Origin: an uncultured archaeon
GTDB lineage: Archaea > Thermoplasmatota > Thermoplasmata > Thermoplasmatales > Thermoplasmataceae
Length of the DNA: 64,000 bases
Assembly: GCA_000965745.1 (NCBI GenBank)
Contig: CP009479.1
Location: 248,001-312,000, forward strand
Direction of reading: 5' to 3'
Below are positions 1 through 8,568 of this stretch, piece by piece. Positions within the stretch are counted from its first letter, which is position 1, and each line of letters begins with the position of its first letter. The position numbers and the translations under genes are program-made. The notes under the pieces were generated by a model. It worked only from the letters and a program-made list of their open reading frames with translations. It did not search any database and was not told the DNA's origin.

Positions 1-8
1 CCCTGAAC

Positions 9-1007
9 TTGTCGATCATATGGCAGAAAAACTCCTTGAAAGGTTCTATGCAAAGAGGAAAGCCAATGCATAGGGCCATTTGCTCAAATATCCTTTTTTC
101 AATAACCAATTCCAGGAGCCCTTCCTTTATCATGAACAGGTACAAGCTGGGCCGCCTTGTTGAAGACACCCTTTATGTCACGCCCTTTGAGTCACTGTTC
201 CTGTTCATTAAAGGGAGGATCAGGCCTGAAAACCCTTTTTACAGCAACAGCCTCACCCTGATGAAGGAGCTCCTGCCCGGGAGCTCAGATCTGATACTCT
301 ACACAGTCTATGAGCAGATGAAATTGAAGGGGCTGTACGTAAAGAAGGAATCCGACTCCCTGTTTTTCAGGAAAAGCCCCAGAAATGAGTACGACGGGCC
401 CATGAAAGTGATGAGGGAGAGCAGGGATATTTCTTTTCAGGAACTGGCGAGCCTGTCCGGCTCACTTGTCGCCACAGTGGATGATGAGAACGACACGACG
501 TTCTTCAGGGTTTATGGCGTTGAGCCGGAAGGGTCTGCAGACCTGGGGCTTCCGGGAGGCATCAGCACAGACAGGATATCTGACAGGCACGTTGCACAAT
601 CGGAAGGGATGCCCGATTGGATAGGAAACGACTTCAGAGGTGTGAGGTTCCTCACCGAGCTTGAAGAGTGCCTTGTGAAGGAAGGAAAGGAAGGCGGCGT
701 CGAGTGCTCGGAAAATCCCCTTTTCCGGATATACTCCGATCTCATAGGAAGGCGCCTGATCGTCAAGACGGGATTCAAGTACGGGACAAATTTCAGGGCC
801 TACACGAAAACAATGGAAGAGCACGCGGATTACCTTATACACTTTCTTTCAGGCAGGGATGAATGGTATAAGATCAGCAGGGCGGTACGTGTTTCCCAGG
901 GTGTTCACAAAATTATGATTTTCGCGGGATTTCTTGATGAAGAAATAAAATATGTAGCTGTTGAAAGAATAAGAGACCCGTTTTATAAGGGCCAAAAAAA
1001 CGATTGA
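9..1007 (+). CDS. endA: tRNA-splicing endonuclease EndA
   Basis: This enzyme cuts introns out of precursor tRNAs at bulge-helix-bulge sites. The C-terminal catalytic domain shows the family triad: Tyr near residue 258 in GFKYGTNFRAY, His near 272 in EEHADYLIHF, and Lys near 301 in GVHKIMIFA. The N-terminal half (VTPFESLFLFIKG, then TTFFRVYGVEPEG) resembles the degenerate repeat of the longer archaeal alpha2 type, which fits the length. The frame is open to the window edge, so the start is not settled: TTG at 9, ATG at 66 and ATG at 132 are candidates, and the gene could begin outside the window. It converges on rps2 with 3 bases between them. The family call is firm; the N-terminus is not. 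Confidence 0.9.
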   Translation: MSIIWQKNSLKGSMQRGKPMHRAICSNILFSITNSRSPSFIMNRYKLGRLVEDTLYVTPFESLFLFIKGRIRPENPFYSNSLTLMKELLPGSSDLILYTVYEQMKLKGLYVKKESDSLFFRKSPRNEYDGPMKVMRESRDISFQELASLSGSLVATVDDENDTTFFRVYGVEPEGSADLGLPGGISTDRISDRHVAQSEGMPDWIGNDFRGVRFLTELEECLVKEGKEGGVECSENPLFRIYSDLIGRRLIVKTGFKYGTNFRAYTKTMEEHADYLIHFLSGRDEWYKISRAVRVSQGVHKIMIFAGFLDEEIKYVAVERIRDPFYKGQKND

Positions 1008-1010
1008 AGT

Positions 1011-1613
1011 TCAGAGCTGAACTTCGAAATCATCTATTGTAAAGCTGAACTCTTCGTATGAGGATATGCGTCCCCTGTTCTTGAGTATCTCACGGGCAAG
1101 AAGCCAGTATATTACTGCCAGAGACCTTCTTCCCTTGTTGTTCGTTGGAATGACAAGATCAACGTAGTCGGTCTTGTTGTTTGCATCACAGAGTGCAATT
1201 ATCGGGACTCCCGTCTTCTTTGCCTCCTTCATGACCTGAGTATCTGCAAGCGGGTCTGTTACAACTATTGCCTTTGCCTCCCTGTAGCTGTCAAGCTGTG
1301 GGTTTGTCAGGGTTCCGGGTATGAATCTCCCGACTATTGAATTGGCTCCTACTACTTCGGAAAACTTGTTGACAGGCCTGAATGCGTACTGCCTCTGGGC
1401 GACCACGAGTATGTCGGAAGGCTCTATGCGCGAAAGTGTTCTGCCAGCTGTTACAAGCGCATCGTTTGTCTTTCGCACATCGAGTATGTAAAGACCGTCG
1501 TTTCTTATTTTGAAAATGTAATTCAGCATATCCTTTGATTTCATCTGTGTTCCAATATGAACACCGGATTTCTGATACTCTTCTTCTGTGATTAATAGCT
1601 CCTCATTGGTCAT
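1011..1613 (-). CDS. rps2: 30S ribosomal protein S2 (uS2)
   Basis: This is a small-subunit ribosomal protein. It has the usual archaeal length (200 aa) and recognisable family segments: GVHIGTQMKSKDM near the N-terminus, YILDVRKTNDAL, PGTLTNPQ in the middle, and VTDPLADTQVMKEAKKTGVP followed by ALCDANNKTDYVDLVIP. The ATG at 1613 is kept because the conserved region begins soon after it. An AT-rich stretch at 1670-1690, read on the minus strand, is a plausible promoter. It stands alone here rather than in the larger ribosomal cluster (rpl13, rps9, rpoN, rpoK, rps2) found in many archaea, although neighbours beyond this window side cannot be judged. Confidence 0.96.
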   Translation of the reverse strand: MTNEELLITEEEYQKSGVHIGTQMKSKDMLNYIFKIRNDGLYILDVRKTNDALVTAGRTLSRIEPSDILVVAQRQYAFRPVNKFSEVVGANSIVGRFIPGTLTNPQLDSYREAKAIVVTDPLADTQVMKEAKKTGVPIIALCDANNKTDYVDLVIPTNNKGRRSLAVIYWLLAREILKNRGRISSYEEFSFTIDDFEVQL

Positions 1614-1844
1614 CAGATCACTCTTTTCTGGGATAATGTTTCCAGATATCCCGTTCTAATATATTTAATATTTTCTTTTGCTTTTTTAAATATAATTACA
1701 GGAATTATTAAAGACCGGCTTATATTGCAGGTCCCAGCAATGTTGAAATGCAATCTCCCACGGGGTGGGGAATATTCCGGGAACCACTGTGCAATGCTAA
1801 TATATGAGGATTCCTCTCTTTATAAACGCAAAGAATAAATTATC

Positions 1845-2135
1845 ATGAATGAGGAAGAGCTCAGGAGAAAGGCGGAGAAAATTGCAAAGGACAAGGTTGG
1901 GTTCCAGGTTCACCTTGGAATATACATTGCAGTCAACGTGTTCCTCATAGCCATCTGGTATTTCACAAGCCTCCCGCATGGGTCCTTCTTCCCATGGTTC
2001 ATATTCCCGCTGTTCGGTTGGGGAATAGGCATAGTTGGCCATTTCCTTGGCGCATACCGCGGAGAAGGGTACATAAGCCAGAAGGCGGAAAAGGAGTACC
2101 AGAGACTGAAGAAGCAGAAAGATATGAAATATTGA
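1845..2135 (+). CDS. 2TM-domain membrane protein
   Basis: A small integral membrane protein of 96 aa. A charged N-terminal helix (residues 1-20) leads into two membrane segments, about 25-43 (HLGIYIAVNVFLIAIWYF) and 49-70 (FPWFIFPLFGWGIGIVGHF), and a basic tail. The pattern RRKAEKIAKDKVGFQVHL followed by PLFGWGIGIVGH matches the bacterial and archaeal 2TM domain (PF13239 type), whose function is unknown. A TATA-like stretch, tttataaac, lies at about 1819-1827, so the message would have almost no leader. A run of nine T follows the stop. Confidence 0.72.
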   Translation: MNEEELRRKAEKIAKDKVGFQVHLGIYIAVNVFLIAIWYFTSLPHGSFFPWFIFPLFGWGIGIVGHFLGAYRGEGYISQKAEKEYQRLKKQKDMKY

Positions 2136-2138
2136 GTG

Positions 2139-2147
2139 TTTTTTTTT
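2139..2147 (+). terminator. poly-T transcription stop
   Basis: Nine consecutive T on the plus strand begin 4 bases after the 2TM gene's stop, in the 18-base gap to the convergent guaAB. Archaeal RNA polymerase terminates at such U-runs without needing a hairpin, and no hairpin is visible. Confidence 0.6.
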
Positions 2148-2153
2148 CAGTAT

Positions 2154-3095
2154 TTATTCCCACTCAATTGTGCCGGGGGGCTTGTTGGTGACGTCGTAGA
2201 CCACCCTGTTGATCTCCCCGAATTCATTGGTGATTCGCGTTGATATTCTTTCCAGAAGGCCCCACGGCATTTTTGTAAAGGTTCCGCTCATCGCGTCAGA
2301 TGTGTCTATTGACCGTATGGCCACTGTCAGCCCATAGGAACGCTTGTCTCCATGAATTCCGGTAGTCTTGACCGGAAGGAGGACAGCGAAGAACTGCCAC
2401 GGCTTTTCTGCTTCGGATTCATAATGCTTCTGGATCTCCGTCTCCACGATATCCGTGACCCCTCTGAGAAGGTCAAGTTTTTCCCTTGTAACCTCGCCGA
2501 TAATTCTTACCGACAGCCCTGGCCCCGGGAACGGCTGAATGTTTGATGGCAGTTCAAGAAATTCTGACACTTCCCTTATCTCGTCCTTGTAGAGATCTCT
2601 CAAAGGCTCCAGGAGCTTCAGCTTCATGTTTTCCGGAAGGCCTCCCACGTTGTGGTGGCTCTTTATTGTGTCCCTTACTCCCCCTCCACTTTCGATCCAG
2701 TCAGGCGCGATTGTCCCCTGCAGCAGGTACTCTGCCCCGAATTCGTCTGCAACATCGGAAAAAACATCAATGAAAGTCCTTCCAATAATCTTCCTTTTCT
2801 CCTCCGGATCTGCCACCCCCTTGAGGTTTCCTATGAACCTGTCGGATTCGTCAAGTATCATGTAGTTGAGTCTGTATCCCCTGAAGATTTCCTCGACCCT
2901 TTCCTTCTCTCCCTTTCTCAGCAGCCCTGTGTCTATGAAAACTGTCAGGACGGAATCTCCGGCAGCCTCGTTTGAGAGGACAGCAAGCAGGGTGCTGTCC
3001 TGCCCGCCGGAGCATGCGAGGATCCCCTTTGAGGAGCCCAGTGTTCTCGAAATCGCGTCTTTTGCTTCTTTAACAAACTCGGAGGAGTCGAACAT
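2154..3095 (-). CDS. guaAB: GMP synthase subunit B (ATP-pyrophosphatase)
   Basis: This subunit adenylates XMP and aminates it to GMP, using ammonia delivered by a separate glutaminase subunit. The P-loop of the ATP-PPase, SGGQDS, sits at residues 29-34. [11 protein letters not shown] and [17 protein letters not shown] follow, and the protein ends in the family signature KPPGTIEWE. The 313 aa match the split archaeal form; no amidotransferase domain is fused or visible nearby, so subunit A must lie outside the window. The minus-strand upstream region has an AT-rich promoter-like segment at about 3110-3135. Confidence 0.95.
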   Translation of the reverse strand: MFDSSEFVKEAKDAISRTLGSSKGILACSGGQDSTLLAVLSNEAAGDSVLTVFIDTGLLRKGEKERVEEIFRGYRLNYMILDESDRFIGNLKGVADPEEKRKIIGRTFIDVFSDVADEFGAEYLLQGTIAPDWIESGGGVRDTIKSHHNVGGLPENMKLKLLEPLRDLYKDEIREVSEFLELPSNIQPFPGPGLSVRIIGEVTREKLDLLRGVTDIVETEIQKHYESEAEKPWQFFAVLLPVKTTGIHGDKRSYGLTVAIRSIDTSDAMSGTFTKMPWGLLERISTRITNEFGEINRVVYDVTNKPPGTIEWE

Positions 3096-3222
3096 CTGGC
3101 ACTTAATTTATCTAATGAATAATAACTTATCATTTGTCCCTGGTTTCCCGTACAATAAGGAAATCCCCTGTGTTCGCGATTATTGAAGCTCCGAGCATTT
3201 CAGCTGAAGTGGATATATTTTA

Positions 3223-3244
3223 ATACTTGTTATAGTTAAAGTAT
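3223..3244. promoter_or_regulatory. Inverted repeat upstream of GntR gene (candidate operator)
   Basis: ATACTT at 3223-3228 and AAGTAT at 3239-3244 form a 6-base dyad with a 10-base spacer. It lies just downstream of a TATA-like tatatttt at 3213-3220 and 8 bases before the regulator's ATG. It would overlap the transcription start, as expected for an autoregulated GntR/YtrA-type repressor. The dyad is seen; its use as an operator is inferred. Confidence 0.5.
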
Positions 3245-3252
3245 ATCAATTG

Positions 3253-3633
3253 ATGCTGATCACAATACAACCTGATTCCCCGGAACCGCTTTACCTGCAG
3301 ATATACAGCTCTGTCATCGAAGCAATTGCCGAAGGGACCATTTCGCCGGGTTCAGCCCTTCCTTCAACGAGAGAACTGGCAAGAGATCTGGGAATAAACT
3401 ACCACACAGTAAACAAGGCATACAACCTGCTCGAAATAGAAGGTTTCGTGCGGGTCAGGAAGAAAAAGGTTGAGGTTGTTGAGGCAAGCGATGAAAATAT
3501 TGAGGAATTCATCAAAAAATGGAGGTACATGATAATGGGGCTGATAAGAGAGGCAAGGGCCATGGGAATTAAAGAGGAAAGGCTATCGGAACAGTTCAGT
3601 GAACTTCTTTCTTCAGGCGCGGAGGCTGATTGA
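3253..3633 (+). CDS. GntR-family transcriptional regulator (YtrA type)
   Basis: A DNA-binding repressor. Residues about 8-75 form the GntR winged helix (PLYLQIYSSVIEAIAEG, ALPSTRELARDLGINYHT, NKAYNLLEIEGFV). The remaining 50 residues are a short helical tail, which is the YtrA architecture with no large ligand domain. ATG at 3253 is chosen over the adjacent TTG at 3250. The stop is followed one base later by the ATG of a membrane protein, so the two are co-transcribed. In other organisms YtrA-type regulators control such membrane or transporter genes and are relieved by cell-envelope stress; that role is inference here. Confidence 0.85.
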   Translation: MLITIQPDSPEPLYLQIYSSVIEAIAEGTISPGSALPSTRELARDLGINYHTVNKAYNLLEIEGFVRVRKKKVEVVEASDENIEEFIKKWRYMIMGLIREARAMGIKEERLSEQFSELLSSGAEAD

Positions 3634-3634
3634 A

Positions 3635-4744
3635 ATGGACATCCTGCTTCTGACTTCACTGTTCATTTTTTTCCTGATCTCGGGACTGTACTGGTTCCTC
3701 CCCTACATAACCCCGAAGAGTGTGCAGTTTGGTGTAAGGATGCCCAGGTCAAGGGAGGCCGATCCTGCAATTCATGCAGTAAGGAGGCGCTTTCACATGC
3801 TGCTGCTGGCAGTGTCGGTTCCAACATTTGTGCTGCTGATCATCCTGCCGGCAGTATTGAAGCTATACTGGATCACCATGCTCTCCATGGCTGCCGATAT
3901 GGTGCTCACCTATCTGGCATATTTCAGCTCGTTCAGGAAGCTCAGGGCCCTCAAGGAATCCGGGGAATGGTACAGGGATGTCCGGGAAAGCATTGGCGCA
4001 GCCTACCCCGAAGAAGCAGGAGAGGGCAGTAAGGTTCTGACCATCCTGACAATGGTTCCTGCCATAGCGATTGTGGCCCTGACGTTCTACATTGGAATCG
4101 GTGTGTATCCAAACCTCCCCAGTGTTTTTGCCACCCATTTCGGTGCAAACGGCCAGCCAAACGGATACTCGGCCAAGAGCATAGGTACTGTATTCATGGT
4201 CCCGTTCATACAGGCCGGAATAACAGCAATGATGTTTCTGATAGGCTACGCGATCTCAAGAACAAGGCAGGAAATTGATGTTTCCAGGCCAATCACTACC
4301 GCTGACCAGCAGGAAAGGTTCAAGGTTTATGTCAGGGACAGCCTTTTTCTGTTTACGGCACTGATAGACCTGACAATGATGATGACTTCCCTGGCTGTCT
4401 GGGGGATACTTCCTCCGGATAGCGTTCTTGTCCTGACCCTGCTCCCCGTACTGGTTGGAGCCATCGTGCTTTCCGCGGTCCTGATGTCATTCGGGCAGAT
4501 GGGCTCAAGGCTTGATGTTCCGGAGTTGAAGGGGGAAAACACGGGAAAGGTCAACAGGAATGATGACAGGTACTGGAAGGGGGGCGCACTGTACTACACC
4601 CCAAAGGACCCCGCCATACTCGTCGGGAAAAGATTTGGAGTGGGCTGGACATTCAACTTCGGGCACCGTGTAACTTGGGCGGTCTTTGCTGCGATAATAC
4701 TCGTGCCAGTTCTGATCGCCCTGTTCAGCACGCATCTGATTTGA
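3635..4744 (+). CDS. DUF1648/DUF5808 membrane protein
   Basis: A multi-pass membrane protein of about 369 aa, encoded directly after the GntR regulator. The conserved DUF1648 segment reads PNLPSVFATHFGANGQPNGY, and the C-terminal DUF5808 segment reads YWKGGALYYTPKDPAILV followed by KRFGVGWTFNFG. Hydrophobic segments lie near the N-terminus, around residues 40-75, 135-160, 180-205, 235-300 and at the C-terminus. This same regulator plus DUF1648 pairing is common in Firmicutes, where the proteins (SdpI-like relatives) are linked to immunity or envelope stress. ATG at 3635 is chosen because it immediately follows the regulator's stop. The biochemical function is unknown. Confidence 0.8.
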   Translation: MDILLLTSLFIFFLISGLYWFLPYITPKSVQFGVRMPRSREADPAIHAVRRRFHMLLLAVSVPTFVLLIILPAVLKLYWITMLSMAADMVLTYLAYFSSFRKLRALKESGEWYRDVRESIGAAYPEEAGEGSKVLTILTMVPAIAIVALTFYIGIGVYPNLPSVFATHFGANGQPNGYSAKSIGTVFMVPFIQAGITAMMFLIGYAISRTRQEIDVSRPITTADQQERFKVYVRDSLFLFTALIDLTMMMTSLAVWGILPPDSVLVLTLLPVLVGAIVLSAVLMSFGQMGSRLDVPELKGENTGKVNRNDDRYWKGGALYYTPKDPAILVGKRFGVGWTFNFGHRVTWAVFAAIILVPVLIALFSTHLI

Positions 4745-4855
4745 AAGACTGTAACGGGCTTCATCGGGACATAAGAATAACATTAAACTTGCTCCGTGCA
4801 AAAAATTGAATGGCGGGGGCAAAGGCCTTTCAAATGAAAGCCGGAAAGGGTATGA

Positions 4856-6184
4856 TTATCGCCTGCGCAGCCTAAAATAGGCAACAGAAGCCGCAACCGA
4901 CGATCCGGTTATGATGGACATTATTGCTATGATGCCATACAAGCTTGAAAGACCGGGGCCATTCCGGTAATTATTAGCTGGCGTTTCTGTGACGTTGAAG
5001 TACAGGTTCACTACAGTGTTGCTCCCATTCACCGTAAATGTGCTGTTTTGATTTTCTAGTGTCGATTTTACAGTATAAATGCTGCCATTTATGGTTGTCT
5101 CATAATCCGAGAGACCGGTTACATTGAATGAGAAGGTTCCGTTCGGGACCGAGAACGTCTCAGCACTGGCTCCCACAATATAGGGTGAGCTCATTCCATA
5201 TGCAGTAGGGAACCCGCCGACTTTCCAATACTCTGCATTTGATCCGGTCAGGTTATGTTCGACAAATGTAACATGGTAAACCTTGTGGAATGTCTCAGTC
5301 AGGTTCAAGAGCTTCCCGTTTAGTCTGAAGTCCAGAGGAGTAGAATAATAGCCGTTGGAAACCGGGTGTATTGAGTACGTGGCATTTGGCAGGTACAGGG
5401 TGATGGGGCCAGTTGAGTTGGGATAAAATCCACTTCTGCTGAATTGGGTTCCATTGCTGTACGTGCCTGAATAGCTGTACGGGAAACCCCAATCAGTGGA
5501 ATTGCCCGGGAGCCCTTCTTCTGTGATGTTCACCTTATAAAATCTTACAGTCTTGTGCACTGGCCCGTCCGTAACAGTTATGTTGCCTGTGTCACCCATA
5601 ATGGAAACACCATTGACCGGATTTGATCCCAACTGCAGCCTGTAAGTTCCTGAAGAAACGTACATCCACTGGGTTGTCCTGAAGGGCGGACCTGATACAC
5701 CACCATTATTGTTGGAGTTGTTCACGTCGGTCAGGTATAGTTCCCAGTTGTACCCATGGGGCACACCCACCTCAGATACGCTCACGTTGTATTGCTCCAC
5801 GAAGTATATATTCACAGTGACCGGTTTGTCCACAACCGTGGCATAGATGTTCAATTCAGTCGGCATATAAGGACCGCTTGCTCCAGTAGAAAAGGAGTAA
5901 TTCCCGGGCGCTTCCTGAAATTCTATAACAGGTGTAGTGCTTCTTTGCGGTGTTTGCGAATAGTACTGCTGGCTTTGTGGCCCTATATAGGCATACCACA
6001 ACATGCCTGCAGGCAAATTGTGCTCGACAAGGTAGATGGGATATAAACCGCCTCCCTGGGAACTTGCAATATTGCCAATTCCCTGTTTCGCAGAATGATG
6101 GGGGACACTTGCCTCTGTGGCCAGGAAAGATAGCGTAATGATAATTATGATGAAGCAACCCAAAACAACGCTGACCCTTCTCAT
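4856..6184 (-). CDS. Secreted, membrane-anchored repeat protein (surface protein)
   Basis: The protein of 442 aa opens with MRRVSVVLGCFIIIIITLSF, a signal peptide, and ends with a membrane helix (YGIIAIMSIITGSSVAASVA) and basic RLRRR, so the bulk lies outside the cell. Several diverged copies of an extracellular beta module are visible, each starting with a phrase like FVEHNLPAG, VSEVGVPHGYNWEL, ITEEGLPGNSTDWGF or FVEHNLTGSNAEYWKV. NXS/T sites are very frequent (NNST-like, NGTF, NVTG, NSTF), suggesting heavy N-glycosylation. Similar E-x-G-L-P-x-G-x-x-W repeats occur in thermoplasmatal and other thermoacidophile surface proteins. The ligand or partner is not predictable. Confidence 0.8.
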   Translation of the reverse strand: MRRVSVVLGCFIIIIITLSFLATEASVPHHSAKQGIGNIASSQGGGLYPIYLVEHNLPAGMLWYAYIGPQSQQYYSQTPQRSTTPVIEFQEAPGNYSFSTGASGPYMPTELNIYATVVDKPVTVNIYFVEQYNVSVSEVGVPHGYNWELYLTDVNNSNNNGGVSGPPFRTTQWMYVSSGTYRLQLGSNPVNGVSIMGDTGNITVTDGPVHKTVRFYKVNITEEGLPGNSTDWGFPYSYSGTYSNGTQFSRSGFYPNSTGPITLYLPNATYSIHPVSNGYYSTPLDFRLNGKLLNLTETFHKVYHVTFVEHNLTGSNAEYWKVGGFPTAYGMSSPYIVGASAETFSVPNGTFSFNVTGLSDYETTINGSIYTVKSTLENQNSTFTVNGSNTVVNLYFNVTETPANNYRNGPGLSSLYGIIAIMSIITGSSVAASVAYFRLRRR

Positions 6185-6460
6185 TCTCGAGGTATCCTAG
6201 TCGTCAAAGATACTTTAACTTACCTGTGGAAGGCCGTTTGGGAGTAGAAGCCGCGACTCCTTCTTAAATGGTCAACAAACTGGGTATTGGCCATTTTTGA
6301 AACGTTGCTTTCAATTAGGCACAACTCCCAAATTCCCGTGAAAATAAAAATTGAAGAAACTATCTGGCTGACCTGGAAGAAAAATTGAGATCGGATACAA
6401 GAAACATTGATTTTTGATAATTTGCTTATAAATTATGGAAAATAAAAGGTAAGAACCTTT

Positions 6461-6769
6461 CTATGTTTTCATTATGGCGCCAAGGAATACAAGCAGGCCT
6501 ATGGCGGCCCCGATGATTGCTGCAATCACATAGTATATGGTTGCTACAACAACATTCTGGACAAATCCAGCGTGCCAGTAATATTCCGACCCTAGCACGG
6601 TAACTAAGCCAACGACTATTCCAACAATCAGAAGCACAATTCCAACTGCCCTGCTTTTGCCGCTACCGAAATACGAAGTAAGTATTCCCAGTATAATCAA
6701 AGAGAGTGCGAGCAATGCAAGAACTACCAGTAAAAAAATTTCCCAATTCCACGGATTCCAAGGAGTCAA
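6461..6769 (-). CDS. Small three-helix membrane protein, unrecognised
   Basis: The 102-aa protein has membrane segments at about 9-31, 41-60 and 73-98 (VATIYYVIAAIIGAAIGLLVFLGA in part) with very short loops. I do not recognise the family. It lies 9 bases downstream of the stand-alone RAM gene on the same strand, so the two are probably one transcript. The 276 bases between it and the surface-protein gene (6185-6460) show no gene. Confidence 0.6.
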   Translation of the reverse strand: MTPWNPWNWEIFLLVVLALLALSLIILGILTSYFGSGKSRAVGIVLLIVGIVVGLVTVLGSEYYWHAGFVQNVVVATIYYVIAAIIGAAIGLLVFLGAIMKT

Positions 6770-6778
6770 TTATTCACC

Positions 6779-7012
6779 TCACAATTTAATGCCAGTCAGT
6801 GTTTTAGTGTCTATTACGCCTTCTATGGTTCGTATCTGCTCGACGACTGTTTTGCCGAGTTCGCTGTAGTCCTTAGCGTCTATTTTCACGATAAGGTCGT
6901 ATTCTCCAAACAACGGGTGTATCTCAACCACGTAGTTGACTTTTGAGATTTTGTTGTAGACCTCGTGTTCCTTTCCAGGTACTGTGCTAACTAATACAAA
7001 CGCTATGGACAC
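6779..7012 (-). CDS. Stand-alone Lrp/AsnC ligand-binding (RAM) domain
   Basis: This 77-aa protein is the regulatory half of an Lrp/AsnC factor without its DNA-binding half. It shows the alpha-beta sandwich pattern: AFVLVSTVPGKEHEVYNKI, VVEIHPLFGEYDLIVKID, then VVEQIRTIEGVIDTKTL with the conserved G-x-Y-D and the IEGV(I)-T signature. Free RAM domains are common in archaea and form dimers or decamers that may bind amino acids or partner with full regulators. Its operon partner is the small membrane protein downstream. Confidence 0.87.
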   Translation of the reverse strand: MSIAFVLVSTVPGKEHEVYNKISKVNYVVEIHPLFGEYDLIVKIDAKDYSELGKTVVEQIRTIEGVIDTKTLTGIKL

Positions 7013-7140
7013 TTTTGATCACTACTACTTTAAGCTGTAGATTGTTAATAAATATTTCTCAATGTGGTATTTCATTGAATTTTTACGGGGTAGAGGTCAC
7101 TCGCCTTTTACTCATGGCATGCTCGGCAGCCGGCCTGAAA

Positions 7141-8436
7141 TCATTGTGGCGATTCCTTTTCGAGGGAGTCAAGAAATTCTTCCCGGTAAAGGGTTTTCTG
7201 CTCCCCTGTGGTCAGGTCCCTCACAGTCACGGTACCAGATTTTGCCTCCTTGTCGCCTATGATCAGCGCATAAGTGCACCCTGTCGATGCCGCAGCCTTC
7301 ATCTGTGACGAGAGCCCCCTTTCAGAAACCTCCACGACAGCCTTCCTGAACCTCCGGATGGAATTTGCAGTTTCAAAGGCATACGCTTTGTCTCCTCTCA
7401 GCAGGCTTGCAACATAATAGGAGTCTCCATAGGATTCAGGATGCCATTTTCCTGCCCTCTTCATGAGCAGCTCAATCACGACGTCGCCCATTCCAAACCC
7501 TACTGCCGGGATGTCCTGGTCCGAAAGGAGGGCGGCGAGGTTGTTGTACCTTCCCCCTCCCAGAATGGACCTGAATTCCCCCATTATGTCAAAGGCCTCG
7601 AAAACGATGCCCGTGTAGTATGAAAGGCCCCGCACTATTGAAAAGTCATATTTTACGCTGGATTCCGTGTATGTTCCGATCAGCTTTCCCGTGTACATCA
7701 TCCTTTCCATGATATCCTGCCCGATGTCCTCTTCGGGTATGCTGCCCGTAATTTTCTTCTTCAGTTCCCCGACACCGAATGGCTTCGATATCATTTCATG
7801 GAGCTTTTGCGCCTGCTCCCTTGAAGCCCCGGTTTCCATTATTCCTGAAACAAAGGATTCTTCATCTGTCTTCCGGAACCTGTCTATAACAGCAAAGGCC
7901 GCCTGTATATCCGTAATACCCAGGGATTTCAGCAGCTTCTCCGTGATCTCCCGGTTGCTTATCCTTATCTCATACTCCCCGTTCAGTTCAAGTGAGTCCA
8001 GGATGGATGCTGCGAGCCCGATCACTTCAGCATCAGCTTCTGCAGTGTCTGGGCCAAATATGTCGGCATTGAACTGTATGTGCTCCCTGAGCCTTCCTGC
8101 CTGCGGCTCCTCGTATCTCCATAGCTTGGGCGTGCCGTACCACCTTACCGGCCTTGATATGTCCTTTCTTGAGGTGAGCATTCTAACTACAGAAGGTGTG
8201 AATTCCGGGATCATCGTCACTTCCCGCCCTCCTTTGTCAACAAAGGAGTAGGTCTGCGAGACGAGTTCCTCACCAGACTTTATCCTGTAAAGGTCAAGGG
8301 ATTCCAGGCTCGGAACATCAACCTTCAGGAAGCCGAAAATCTCAGCCTGCCTTTCAGCTACACCAAGCAGCCTCTTCCTGGGGCCCATGTCCTCCGGGAA
8401 CTGGTCCCTGAAACCCTTGATCTTTTCAATCTTCAT
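7141..8436 (-). CDS. hisS: Histidyl-tRNA synthetase
   Basis: This class II synthetase charges tRNA-His. Motif 2 is seen in YGTPKLWRYEEPQAGRLRE and QFNADIFG. The histidine-specific loop reads RGLSYYTGIVFEAF and is followed by GGGRYNNL. A C-terminal anticodon-binding domain runs over the last 90 residues or so (SYYVASLLRGDKAY, YALIIGDKEAKSGTVTVRDL). I chose ATG at 8436 (MKIEKIKGFRDQ) because conserved residues begin at once and AGGA precedes it; a GTG at 8454 would add six residues. The size is normal for the family. Confidence 0.96.
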   Translation of the reverse strand: MKIEKIKGFRDQFPEDMGPRKRLLGVAERQAEIFGFLKVDVPSLESLDLYRIKSGEELVSQTYSFVDKGGREVTMIPEFTPSVVRMLTSRKDISRPVRWYGTPKLWRYEEPQAGRLREHIQFNADIFGPDTAEADAEVIGLAASILDSLELNGEYEIRISNREITEKLLKSLGITDIQAAFAVIDRFRKTDEESFVSGIMETGASREQAQKLHEMISKPFGVGELKKKITGSIPEEDIGQDIMERMMYTGKLIGTYTESSVKYDFSIVRGLSYYTGIVFEAFDIMGEFRSILGGGRYNNLAALLSDQDIPAVGFGMGDVVIELLMKRAGKWHPESYGDSYYVASLLRGDKAYAFETANSIRRFRKAVVEVSERGLSSQMKAAASTGCTYALIIGDKEAKSGTVTVRDLTTGEQKTLYREEFLDSLEKESPQ

Positions 8437-8536
8437 TCCTGACAGAAATTGCACACCCCCATATTTATTTTCATGATCCTGCCGGAATTCGTGTAAATAA
8501 TATGGCTGTTTAATCTATATTCCAGGCTTACAATAA

Positions 8537-8548
8537 TTATATATATGC
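8537..8548 (+). promoter_or_regulatory. TATA box of the HTH gene (leaderless promoter)
   Basis: The AT-only stretch ttatatatatgc is centred about 27 bases before the ATG at 8569, so transcription should start at or just before the start codon. It is followed by imperfectly symmetrical TA-rich sequence (atgcacttgtgtatataat) in which the regulator itself could bind. Confidence 0.5.
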
Positions 8549-8568
8549 ACTTGTGTATATAATATGCA

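Noticed and set aside
1757-1769. Small dyad CCCAC/GTGGG upstream of the 2TM gene
   Set aside because: Five-base arms with a tiny loop, not placed at the promoter of either gene; it could be chance.
4826-4844. Hairpin ggcctttcaaatgaaagcc as a terminator between convergent genes
   Set aside because: The stem is imperfect, is not followed by a T run, and archaeal termination does not need it; no support beyond the dyad.
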